From Chloroflexota bacterium (GTDB taxonomy: Bacteria; Chloroflexota; Anaerolineae; Anaerolineales; UBA11579), in the NCBI GenBank assembly GCA_009391835.1, contig QWJF01000015.1, positions 1-36,477 on the forward strand: a stretch of 36,477 nt of DNA, written 5' to 3'. Made by a program: the position numbers and the translations under genes. Each line of letters opens with the position of its first letter. Position 1 is the first letter of the stretch. This document shows positions 25,020 to 33,522 of the stretch, one piece after another. The notes under the pieces were generated by a model. That model was not told where the DNA came from and did not search any database. It saw nothing but the letters and a program-made list of their open reading frames with translations.

Positions 25020-26396
25020 TTAAGCTGCTACAGGCGACACCATGCCCACTTTGGACAGATAGGCATTCAGGTGCTCGAGAGCGCGGGTGGCGTGGGCCTG
25101 GGCGCGCTGGCGACGGTTGAGACGTTGGCTGGTTTCAAGTGGTGGCATGAGGCCAAAGTTGGCTTTCATAGGTTGGAAATCGGCGGGGTCGGCGTGGGTG
25201 ATGTAATGGCAGAGCGCGCCGAGCATGGTGGTGGGCGGCAAGCTGATGGGGTCTGCGCCGGCATGCAGGCGAGAAGCGTTGAGGCCGGCAAGCAGACCAG
25301 TGGCGATGTTGCCGACATAGCCCTCCACCCCGGTGATTTGGCCCGCAAAAAATAGGTCGGCCCGATTCTTGAACTGCAATGTAGTGTGTAGGAGCTGGGG
25401 AGCGTTGATGAAGGTGTTGCGGTGCATCTGTCCGTAACGCTCAAAGACGGCGTTTTCGAGACCCGGAATCATGCAAAAGACGCGGCGTTGCTCGGGGAAT
25501 TTGAGGTTGGTTTGGAAGCCGACCAGGTTGTAGAGCGTGCCAGCCAGGTTGTCCTGGCGAAGCTGGAGCACCGCGTAAGGACGTTTGCCGGTGCGGGGAT
25601 CAATGAGGCCCACGGGGCGCATCGGGCCGAAGGCCAAGGATTGCTCGCCGCGCTGAGCAATGATTTCGACGGGAAGACAGCCCTCGAAGAATGTATGGGC
25701 GCCGGCGCGGACGCCCTGCTCCAGATCGACCTCAAACTCCTTGAGTTCGATGCGCTCAGCAGCCTGCAAGGCAGCGACAAAAGCGGCGTATTCCTCTTTG
25801 GTCATGGGGCAGTTGATGTAATCGCCCTGCCGCTCATCGCCACGGTCGTAACGGGAGGCGCGATAGGCAATCTGCATGTTGATCGAGTCGAGGCTGACAA
25901 TGGGCGAAATCGCATCGTAGAAATACAGGTGCTGCTCTCCGCTGAGGGCAGCCAGGGATTGGGAGAGGCTGGATGATGTCAGCGGCCCGGAGGCGATGAT
26001 GGCGAGGCCATCGGGGATGGCAGGCATTTCCTCGCGAATGATTTCAATGTTTGGATGGGCGGCAATACGCTCCGAAACGGACTCGGCGAAGCCTTCGCGA
26101 TCAACAGCCAGCGCCCCACCCGCAGGCACCGCAGTGGCTTCGGCTACTTCAAGGAGCATGGAGCCCATAAGGCGCAACTCATCCTTGAGCAAGCCAGAGG
26201 CGCGGTCGGGGAGATTTGAGCCCAGAGAATTGGAACAGACCAACTCGGCAAGGTTCTTGCTCTGATGTGCACCAGTGCTCATTTTTGGGCGCATTTCGTA
26301 GAGGCGAACGCGCAAGCCGCGTTGAGCAGCTTGCCAAGCAGCCTCGGACCCGGCCAGGCCACCGCCGACTACGATAAGGTCATAGGAATTGGACAT
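25020..26396 (-). CDS. trmFO: Methylenetetrahydrofolate-tRNA-(uracil-5-)-methyltransferase TrmFO
   Basis: The 458-residue flavoprotein begins with the FAD-binding motif [13 protein letters not shown] and has the TrmFO signatures [42 protein letters not shown], and [15 protein letters not shown] near the C-terminus. It makes 5-methyluridine at position 54 of tRNA using methylene-tetrahydrofolate and FADH2. Length is normal for the family. The ATG at 26396 has no ribosome binding site; an extended -10 box seven bases upstream suggests a leaderless mRNA. It is divergent from rpoN, with an 84-bp shared regulatory region. Confidence 0.96.
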   Translation of the reverse strand: MSNSYDLIVVGGGLAGSEAAWQAAQRGLRVRLYEMRPKMSTGAHQSKNLAELVCSNSLGSNLPDRASGLLKDELRLMGSMLLEVAEATAVPAGGALAVDREGFAESVSERIAAHPNIEIIREEMPAIPDGLAIIASGPLTSSSLSQSLAALSGEQHLYFYDAISPIVSLDSINMQIAYRASRYDRGDERQGDYINCPMTKEEYAAFVAALQAAERIELKEFEVDLEQGVRAGAHTFFEGCLPVEIIAQRGEQSLAFGPMRPVGLIDPRTGKRPYAVLQLRQDNLAGTLYNLVGFQTNLKFPEQRRVFCMIPGLENAVFERYGQMHRNTFINAPQLLHTTLQFKNRADLFFAGQITGVEGYVGNIATGLLAGLNASRLHAGADPISLPPTTMLGALCHYITHADPADFQPMKANFGLMPPLETSQRLNRRQRAQAHATRALEHLNAYLSKVGMVSPVAA

Positions 26397-26402
26397 CGGG
26401 GG

Positions 26403-26411
26403 ATTCTACCA
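26403..26411 (-). promoter_or_regulatory. Extended -10 promoter of trmFO, probably leaderless
   Basis: On the minus strand TGGTAGAAT (TG-n plus TAGAAT) ends six bases before the ATG at 26396. The layout is the same as at the PGI gene (15955-15963). Confidence 0.45.
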
Positions 26412-26420
26412 AAATTGGGC

Positions 26421-26436
26421 TGGCACAGAACTTGCA
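26421..26436 (+). promoter_or_regulatory. Sigma-54 (-24/-12) promoter upstream of rpoN
   Basis: TGGCACAGAACTTGCA matches the consensus TGGCACG-N4-TTGCA at all fixed positions but one (A for G after TGGCAC). The invariant GG (26422-26423) and GC (26434-26435) have the required 10-base gap. It points toward rpoN, whose ATG is at 26481, giving an expected start near 26447. Confidence 0.65.
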
Positions 26437-26460
26437 CCATAAAGAGGGAATTCATATAAT
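26432..26460 (+). promoter_or_regulatory. Sigma-70 promoter of rpoN, overlapping the sigma-54 -12 element
   Basis: TTGCAC (26432-26437), a 17-bp spacer and TATAAT (26455-26460) form a near-ideal housekeeping promoter. Its -35 hexamer uses the same TTGC as the sigma-54 -12 element, so the two holoenzymes could not bind at once. Confidence 0.7.
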
Positions 26461-26480
26461 CACAGTGTTCGGAGACAATT

Positions 26481-27902
26481 ATGACCTTCCAAAGCCAAGG
26501 CGCCTTCCAAAGCCCCAGCCAACGGGCACAAGCCACTGCTCATTTAGCACAGACGATGACGCTGCTGGGCCTAAATTCGCTTGAATTAATCCAAAAAGTT
26601 GAGGCGGCAATTTCCGAGAATCCGGCGTTGGAGCTGGTTGAGGGGCGGCACTGCCCCAATTGCGGACGCAGCCTGCAGGCGGAAGCCGTATGCCCGACGT
26701 GCGCTTATAAGGCCAAGGCAGGAAATTCCGACGAACCTATCGTTTTCCTGAACCCGCCAGAAGACAATTATGCGCCGCGCAGTAGCGGCGCTCAGGAGCT
26801 TTCCGATGACATCCCTACAGCAGATATCCAGGACCTGCCAGCCTACGTGCTGCAACAGATTGCCAGCGAACTTGAAGCTGACGAATTGGAAATCGCAGCG
26901 CATTTGTTGACCAGTCTCAACGAAGATGGTTTGTTGACCACGACGCTGCCCGAAGTAGCGCGGTTCTATCACCGGCCAGTAAGCGATATTGAGGCGGTGG
27001 CGGATCTGATCCGGCACGCGGATCCGCTGGGCGTAGGAGCGAGCAGCCCGCAAGAGGCACTGCTAATCCAACTCGAATCGCTGCAGGAACGGGCGCCAGA
27101 TGCCGAGCTGTGCGCGAGAGCGATTGAGGAAGGGATGGGTTTGCTCAGCAAGCACCAATATGGCGAGCTGGGCAACCTGCTAGGCGTGAGCCGCTTGGTG
27201 GCCAAGGAAATCGCCGAATTCATCGTCAACAACCTGAGCCCTTACCCGGCGCGGGCCCATTGGGGCAACGTGCGGAATGTTACGGCGGAGGCGCCAGCGA
27301 CCTACCAACGGCCGGACATCATCGTGCGGGAGCAGGAAGAAAACGGCAAGATTCGGCTGGTGGTCGAAGTGATGTGGCCGATCCGGGGCTTGCTGCGCAT
27401 CAACCCGCTCTTTCAGGAAGCATTGCAGGAAGCACCAAAAGACAAGGCCGAACAGTGGAAAATTGATCTCGAACAAGCTACACTGCTAATCAAATGCTTG
27501 GCGCAACGCAATCACACGATCGTTCGACTGATGCAGGTGCTGGCCGTGCTGCAGAAGCAGTTCATCGTCAAGGGTGACGCGCATATGAAGCCCATTACGC
27601 GCTCCAGTTTGGCGGATGAATTGGGCGTGCACGAATCGACTGTTTCGCGAGCCGTGGCAGGAAAATCGGTTCAGCTTCCCTCAGGGAAGATCGTGCCCCT
27701 TGCGCAATTCTTCGATCGGAGCTTGCATATCCGCACCGCGTTGAAGAAAATCGTGGGCAACGAGAAGAAGCCATTGAGCGACACAAAGCTGGCAAAACAA
27801 TTGGCTGAGCAAGGCTACGAGATCGCGCGGCGAACCGTGGCCAAATATCGGAATATGGAAGGCATCCTGCCTGCGCACATGCGTAAGGCACTCGCAAGCT
27901 AG
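26481..27902 (+). CDS. rpoN: RNA polymerase sigma-54 factor with a zinc-ribbon insertion
   Basis: The 473-residue protein has region I (AQTMTLLGLNSLELIQ then ISENPALEL, residues about 20-52), a core-binding domain (IPTADIQDLPAYVLQQIASE onward), the HTH LADELGVHESTVSRAV near 377-392, and the RpoN box ARRTVAKYR at 449-457. Sigma-54 recognises -24/-12 promoters and needs an AAA+ activator. Unusually, residues 57-74 hold HCPNCGRSLQAEAVCPTC, a CPxC-x9-CPxC zinc ribbon where region II is normally acidic and unstructured. The ATG has GGAG at 26471-26474. It leads a tight block with a PAS kinase (5-bp gap) and a sigma-54 activator (14-bp gap), and has both a sigma-70 and a sigma-54 promoter upstream, suggesting positive autoregulation. 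Confidence 0.95.
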   Translation: MTFQSQGAFQSPSQRAQATAHLAQTMTLLGLNSLELIQKVEAAISENPALELVEGRHCPNCGRSLQAEAVCPTCAYKAKAGNSDEPIVFLNPPEDNYAPRSSGAQELSDDIPTADIQDLPAYVLQQIASELEADELEIAAHLLTSLNEDGLLTTTLPEVARFYHRPVSDIEAVADLIRHADPLGVGASSPQEALLIQLESLQERAPDAELCARAIEEGMGLLSKHQYGELGNLLGVSRLVAKEIAEFIVNNLSPYPARAHWGNVRNVTAEAPATYQRPDIIVREQEENGKIRLVVEVMWPIRGLLRINPLFQEALQEAPKDKAEQWKIDLEQATLLIKCLAQRNHTIVRLMQVLAVLQKQFIVKGDAHMKPITRSSLADELGVHESTVSRAVAGKSVQLPSGKIVPLAQFFDRSLHIRTALKKIVGNEKKPLSDTKLAKQLAEQGYEIARRTVAKYRNMEGILPAHMRKALAS

Positions 27903-27907
27903 GCTCA

Positions 27908-29860
27908 ATGACATTATCTGGCATCAGCGAACTTTCACTTTTCAAGCGGCGCAGTTCGGGCAACGAAGAACTCGAGGCACTGCTTGACCTCCTGCCCCAC
28001 CCCACGCTGATAGCCAACCAAAGCAACGGTCGAATCTATTTCGCCAACACCCAAGCCATACAACTTAGCGCTTACACGCGCAAAGAACTCAGTGAGTTGG
28101 ACCTGCATACCGTGGTTCCAACACTTGACCAGCCGCGGTTAGCTGCGGCACTCTCCAACGGTCGCGGGCCGCAACCCTTCAAACTGGTGACCCGCAGCAG
28201 CAAGACGATTGACGTGGCACTTACATTCAGCGAACTGGGGGGCGCGGAGCATTTAGTGGCTGTTGTCGTGCGCCCGGCCAGCGAATTAACGGGTGAGAAA
28301 ACAGCCAACGAACAGCAGAAATCCCGTTGGGAAGCGCTGCAATTGCTCACTGCGGCGGCCAAACAAACCGAATTGGCTTCCTGCTTCCGGCAAATCCTTC
28401 ACGCCGGAAACCTGCTTACCGGGGCTTCACACATGGCGCTCTACATTCCGAAGAGCGACGCGGCGAGCTTGGAATTGGGGGCAGTTTGGGGCAGCGGGCT
28501 TGATTTTCCCTCCCATTTGAGCGGCGAAGAATTACGGAATTTGGGTGATTCCAAGGTTTGGCAAGCGGGGAAAACAATTGAAGGGAAACTGCACAAGTTA
28601 GCGCACGCAGCCAAACTGAGCTATATGGCAAGCAGCCCGCTAGATTTCAACCAGGCGAGCGAAGGGCTGCTCGTGGCAGCAGACGAACTAGCAGCACCCC
28701 CTACGGACATGCTCGCAATGCTGCAAATCCTAGCGGCTAGCGCGGCGACGGCAGCGATGAATGCGCGCATGCTGGAGCAACTATCGGCGCGGGCCACCCA
28801 ATTGGAGCACAGTAACCAGCTTAGCGAGGCGCTGCAGGATAACGTGCAGGACGGATTGATATTCCTGACACGGCGTTTCGCCATTGAGGAGATGAATCCA
28901 GCGGCTGAAGGGATGCTGGGCTATGCAGACAGCGAAGCTATCGGGCGGCCCGCCACCGACATTATCATCAGCACGCATTCCCTGATGGAAGCGCTTGAAA
29001 ATGCGCTGCAAAAAGCGCAGAGCGTGGACCTGGGTGAGGTGAAACTGTTGAGGCGGGACGGCACTGATTTTCTTGCGCATGTACGATTGGCACCAATCTC
29101 CGACAGCGAACAAGTGGCGCGAATCGCGGTGCTGATCAATGACCTGAGTGAAAATGAGGCGCTGCATGTTCAAAGCCAGCAGCTGCAGCAGCGCGCCTGG
29201 CTAGGCGAAGTGACGGCGATATTTGCCCACGAGGTACGCAATCCGATCAACAACATCAGCACCGGATTGCAATTGATGCAGATTAATTTTGAGGAAGACG
29301 ATCCATTGCAAGAGCAGATTAAGCGCCTGCAAGAAGATTGTGATCGGTTAGAACACCGAATGAAATCAGTGCTTTCGTTTTCACGATCGCTGGACCACAA
29401 CCCGGAGCCGATTGATATCGGAGAGTTCTGCAGCATGCAGATCGAACGCTGGCGGCCGCGGATGGCGCGCAATACCATTGAGCCGCACATCCATGTGGAG
29501 GTCAACACGCCGAAGGTGCTGGGTGACCGGCGGGCGCTGGATCAAGTGTTTACCAACCTGATTACCAACGCGATCCAAGCGATGGAGGAGCAAGGAAACG
29601 GAGTGTTCGCCATCAAAGTACGGACCAATAAAGCGGACAGCGCATTTGTGGACATTCACATTTCAGACAGCGGCCCCGGCATTCCGGAAGACCTGCGTAA
29701 GCGGGTGTTTGACCCGTTCTTCACTACCAAGACGAATGAGGGCACCGGACTTGGATTGGCGATCACCAAACGGATTATCATGGCGCACAAGGGCGAAATT
29801 GAATTGGAGAGCTTCCCGGGCGGGACGCTCTTCAAGATTAAATTACCAACAGCCAAGTAA
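27908..29860 (+). CDS. Soluble PAS/GAF sensor histidine kinase (NtrB/AtoS-like)
   Basis: The 650-residue protein has no membrane segment. It begins with a PAS domain (about residues 20-110, LPHPTLIANQSNGRIYFAN), then a GAF-like region (about 145-290), a second PAS domain (about 305-415, GLIFLTRRFAIEEMNPAAEG), the HisKA motif IFAHEVRNPINNI with phospho-acceptor H441, and a HATPase domain (NLITNAIQAM, DSGPGIPEDLRKRVFDPFF, GTGLGLAI). The N-x-x-HEVRNP type and its place between rpoN and a sigma-54 activator make it the likely cognate kinase of that activator. The signal is unknown; the cytoplasmic PAS/GAF domains suggest a small-molecule, redox or metabolic cue. Confidence 0.92.
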   Translation: MTLSGISELSLFKRRSSGNEELEALLDLLPHPTLIANQSNGRIYFANTQAIQLSAYTRKELSELDLHTVVPTLDQPRLAAALSNGRGPQPFKLVTRSSKTIDVALTFSELGGAEHLVAVVVRPASELTGEKTANEQQKSRWEALQLLTAAAKQTELASCFRQILHAGNLLTGASHMALYIPKSDAASLELGAVWGSGLDFPSHLSGEELRNLGDSKVWQAGKTIEGKLHKLAHAAKLSYMASSPLDFNQASEGLLVAADELAAPPTDMLAMLQILAASAATAAMNARMLEQLSARATQLEHSNQLSEALQDNVQDGLIFLTRRFAIEEMNPAAEGMLGYADSEAIGRPATDIIISTHSLMEALENALQKAQSVDLGEVKLLRRDGTDFLAHVRLAPISDSEQVARIAVLINDLSENEALHVQSQQLQQRAWLGEVTAIFAHEVRNPINNISTGLQLMQINFEEDDPLQEQIKRLQEDCDRLEHRMKSVLSFSRSLDHNPEPIDIGEFCSMQIERWRPRMARNTIEPHIHVEVNTPKVLGDRRALDQVFTNLITNAIQAMEEQGNGVFAIKVRTNKADSAFVDIHISDSGPGIPEDLRKRVFDPFFTTKTNEGTGLGLAITKRIIMAHKGEIELESFPGGTLFKIKLPTAK

Positions 29861-29874
29861 GGAAAGCAGCCTCA

Positions 29875-31062
29875 ATGAGCCTCTCCATCCTGATCGTTGA
29901 CGACGAAAAAAACGCCCGCGAGAACATCGCGGCGTTCCTGACCAAGAAAGAATTCGAGGTGTTAGAAGCGGGAGACATCAAGACAGCCAAGAAAACACTG
30001 GAGGCAGGCAGCGCGGATATCGTGCTGTTGGACGTGCAGCTTCCGGATGGGCTGGGCACCACCCTCCTGGAAGAAACCGCTACAAACCCAGGAAGACCGC
30101 CAATCATTCTCATCACGGCGCACGGGGACATTGACATGGCGGTGGAGGCGATGAAGAATGGGGCGCACGATTTCCTGCAGAAGCCGATCAAATTTGACCG
30201 GCTGGAACAATCCATCGAGCGGGCCGGTAAGAGCGTAACCATGCGGCGCGAGTTGGATCATCTGCGCCAGGCTCAGCAGGGCAACAATTTTGTGTTGGGC
30301 TCCAGCGAGGCGATGAAAGACGCGATGCACCAGGCGGAGCGGGCGGCTCAAGTGGCGGCTTCGGTGTTGATCACGGGGGAAACGGGAACGGGTAAGGAAG
30401 TGTTGGCACAAGCGATACACCGGATGGGGCCGCGGGCCGATAAGCCATTCATTGCGATCAATTGCGCAGCCATACAGAGCACCATGATTGAATCGGAATT
30501 GTTCGGGCACGAAGCAGGGGCATTTACGGGGGCCGACAAACGTAAGCCGGGCCTGATGGAAGTGGCCAACGACGGGATCTTGTTCCTTGACGAGATCTCC
30601 TCAATGCCCCCCGATATGCAGGCCAAGCTGTTGCGGGCATTGGAGGAACGGGCCTTCCGACGCATGGGAGGGACAACCGAAATCAAGGTGGACGTGCAAA
30701 TCCTGGCGGCTTCCAACCGCGATCTCCCCAAAATGGTGGGAGAAGAGGAATTCAGGAGCGACCTCTATTTTCGGTTGAAGGTTGTGGATGTTGATCTGCC
30801 GCCGTTGCGAGACCGCAAACAAGATATTCCCGAGTTTGTGGGGTTCTTCGTCAACGAGCTTAATGCGCGCATGGGGCTAAACATTACTGACATCACACCC
30901 AAGGCTTTGGAGGCACTCATGGCGCATGAATGGCCCGGAAACATTCGAGAGTTGCGCAACACCATTGAACGTGCTATGCTTTTTTGCGACGAAGCCGCCA
31001 TAGACATCTCTCATTTGCCCGCAGACTTGGTGCGCACTCCCAAAAAGCGCAGCACAACTTAG
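29875..31062 (+). CDS. Sigma-54-dependent response regulator lacking a DNA-binding domain
   Basis: The 395-residue protein has a receiver domain (VDDE at 8-11, phospho-acceptor D53 in LLDVQLPDG, QKPIKF Lys) and a sigma-54-activating AAA+ domain. AAA+ motifs are GETGTGKE (Walker A, about 168-175), GAFTGA at 215-220 (contact with sigma-54), ILFLDEIS (Walker B) and EWPGNIRELRN. NtrC-type activators usually run to about 450-480 residues with a C-terminal Fis-like helix-turn-helix. Here the protein ends 31 residues after NIRELRN with no such domain, and neither other frame downstream encodes one. It resembles H. pylori FlgR and chlamydial AtoC in this. It probably works from solution on sigma-54 holoenzyme, partnered by the kinase just upstream. 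Confidence 0.93.
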   Translation: MSLSILIVDDEKNARENIAAFLTKKEFEVLEAGDIKTAKKTLEAGSADIVLLDVQLPDGLGTTLLEETATNPGRPPIILITAHGDIDMAVEAMKNGAHDFLQKPIKFDRLEQSIERAGKSVTMRRELDHLRQAQQGNNFVLGSSEAMKDAMHQAERAAQVAASVLITGETGTGKEVLAQAIHRMGPRADKPFIAINCAAIQSTMIESELFGHEAGAFTGADKRKPGLMEVANDGILFLDEISSMPPDMQAKLLRALEERAFRRMGGTTEIKVDVQILAASNRDLPKMVGEEEFRSDLYFRLKVVDVDLPPLRDRKQDIPEFVGFFVNELNARMGLNITDITPKALEALMAHEWPGNIRELRNTIERAMLFCDEAAIDISHLPADLVRTPKKRSTT

Positions 31063-31184
31063 AGAAAAAGGGCCGCATTCGCCACGACCACAGCCCACTA
31101 CCTCCCGCTGGTAAGGAAAATGCGTCTTCACTGGAACCTCCCTGCACCATTGTCTACAGGGGTTAACACAGGGCTCAGGCGTTC

Positions 31185-33514
31185 ATGCGTAGCAGTCTGA
31201 GGCAATTTTTTTCACCTCCTTTTTATCAAGACGAAAATAAATATCGACTGTCATGGATGCTGAACGCCGTGCTGTGGGTGGGGCTGGTAGTCACAGCGCT
31301 GTTCGCACTCGCGGGCTACTACCTGCCTCCAGAGCCTATGCTTTCGATTCCGCTAGAAGTGGCATTAATCTCGCTGCATATCCTGGCCCTGCTACTTTGC
31401 ACCGCGGCGTGTTGCGAACCACGGCCATTATTTACCTAATTGCTCTGTGGATACTGCTGCTTGTACGGGTGCACACCTACGGCGGCATTAGCGGAGGGGG
31501 CATCAGCAGCTTACTGATGGTGGTTCTGGTGTCGGGGCTCCTGCTGGGGCCATGGGTTAGTTTCACATTTACCGGACTCAGCGTCCTAGGAATTTTTATC
31601 CTTGTCGCCCTGGACCAGGCGGTCTCAGCGGAAAGCTTTTCGCTGGGTAGTAACGCGATGCTAAGGATGCTATCCATTGTTGCTAATTTTGGGGTGGTAT
31701 CAATTTTTATCTGGTTTGCGACGCGTAATTATTCGAGCACGTTGATTGAAGCACAGAGCACGCAATCAAAGTTATTGGAAAGCAGCAACCGGCTCGAGGC
31801 GGCGGCAGAGATCGCTTCGCTGGCAAGCGAGACTCTGGATCTGGGCAAGCTACGACTGTCGTTGGTGAATGCCCTTATTCGGCGTTTTGGCTTCTACTAT
31901 GTTGGGTTGTACACGCTCGATGTAGAGCGGCGGGTGCTGGTGCTTAACGCCGAAGCCTCATCGGACGGGGATATTAAGGTGAGCGAAAACCTGTTTATCC
32001 CGCTGAACGAGACCAGCATCGTAGCCAACGTGGCGCGCACACGCCAAGCCTACCTCACCAAGGATATTCGCAATGATCCGCTTTATCTCGCAAACAAAGA
32101 TCTTCCCAATACAAAATCGGAATTGGCGATGCCGGTTGTGGCTGGGGATAAACTTTACGGGGTTTTGGATATTTTAAGCGACGGGAAACCTTTGAGCTGG
32201 GATGAAGTCAATGTCATGCAAGTGATCAGCAACCAAATCGGAAGTGCGATCCACAACGTCATACTCCAAGACAAGCGCCAGCGACACATTGAAGAGCTGG
32301 AAGCTTTGCATGCCATAGGAACCGCGGGGCTGGAATCGATCAGTGAGGATGAGCTGGTGGCGCGCGCTACTCGCGTGGTGGGGCAATCGCTCTTTCCGCG
32401 CAATTTTGGGGTGCTCTTGGTTGACTATGAATTGGGGCAACTTGTTCATCATCTCTCCTATTCCGATCAACGATCCAGCAAGCAACCCGCCATTGCGCTG
32501 GGCGAAGGGATCACGGGACTGGTGGCGCTGAGTGGGCAACCGATGCGAATCGGGGACGTGTCTCGTGAGCCAAAATATATTTCAGTGGACACGGCAGCGC
32601 GCTCGGAATTGTGTGTGCCGATCAAGATTGGCACGCGGGTACTGGGGGTGTTAAATGTTGAAAGCGACATGCCGAACGCGTTCACCGAGGACGACGAACG
32701 CTTGCTGATGACGCTGGCGGGGCAATTAGCAATCTCTATGGAGAAGATCCGGTTGTTTTCGGAGGCCCAAGAACGAGCCAAAGAACTATCCAAAGCACTC
32801 GCAAAACAGGATGACCTCAATCGTCTCAAGAACGAGTTCATCCAAAACGTTTCGCATGAATTCCGGACTCCGCTTTCGATTGTGAGCGGCTACATCGAAA
32901 TGGTTCAGGCCGGAGAATTTGGGCCGATTCCTAAGGACTTCAAACAACCCATGCAGATTATCAACAGACGCATTGGGCTGCTCTCCAAATTAGTCAACGA
33001 TCTGACCGCAGCACTGGAAGTTCAAAATCGGGACCAAACTTTTGAAGCAGTTTCCCTGGCGCAGCTTATGGAAGCGATGAAGGAATCACTTGACACCAAG
33101 GCTAAAGGCAAGCAGCTGGCCATTGAATTGGAGTTGAACCCGGATTGTTCGCCTGTGTTTGGCGAGCCCACCTTCCTAATTAAAGCAATTGATAACTTAA
33201 TTGGAAATGCAATTAAGTTCACACCGGCGCAGGGGCGGATACACATCCGGCTTAGGAGCGAGGGGAAAACGGTTTATTTTGAAGTTGAGGACACTGGCAT
33301 CGGGATCGCGGCCAAAGAGCAGGAGCGGATCTTCGAGCGTTTTTACCAAGTTGACGGGAGCAGCACGCGCGAATATGGGGGAACAGGGATCGGGTTGGCC
33401 CTAGTGCGTGAGATCGTTGAGCTGCACGATGGGGACATACAAGTCAGCAGCCGGCTCGGCAAGGGCAGCCGGTTTATCGTGCGGTTGCCGGCCTATCTAG
33501 AGTTGAACGCCTAG
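31185..33514 (+). CDS. Membrane-bound GAF sensor histidine kinase, interrupted by an apparent -1 frameshift
   Basis: The N-terminus reads from ATG at 31185 (MRSSLRQFFSPPFYQDENKY, then hydrophobic segments SWMLNAVLWVGLVV and ISLHILALLL) and stops at 31439. From about 31399 the family sequence continues in another frame (HRGVLRTTAIIYLIALWILL) through to 33514. One extra T in the TTT at 31396-31398 would restore a single protein of about 776 residues. The rest has membrane helices to about 31720, GAF domains at about 31785-32260 and 32285-32770, HisKA with NVSHEFRTPLS (His codon at 32855-32857), and HATPase (NLIGNAIKF, DTGIGIAAKEQERIFERFY, GGTGIGLAL). The frame open from 31253 gives a nonsense N-terminus. 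Assembly error, programmed slip or mutation are all possible. Confidence 0.85.
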
Positions 33515-33522
33515 ACCTTCGT

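Noticed and set aside
31132-31146. TGGAACCTCCCTGCA before the GAF kinase as a sigma-54 promoter
   Set aside because: The GG to GC gap is 9 bases instead of the required 10, and the -24 half is poor.
31253-31398. Start of the GAF kinase at 31253
   Set aside because: The first about 50 residues in that frame are nonsense-like, while the frame from 31185 gives the expected N-terminus and membrane helices; a frameshift explains it better.
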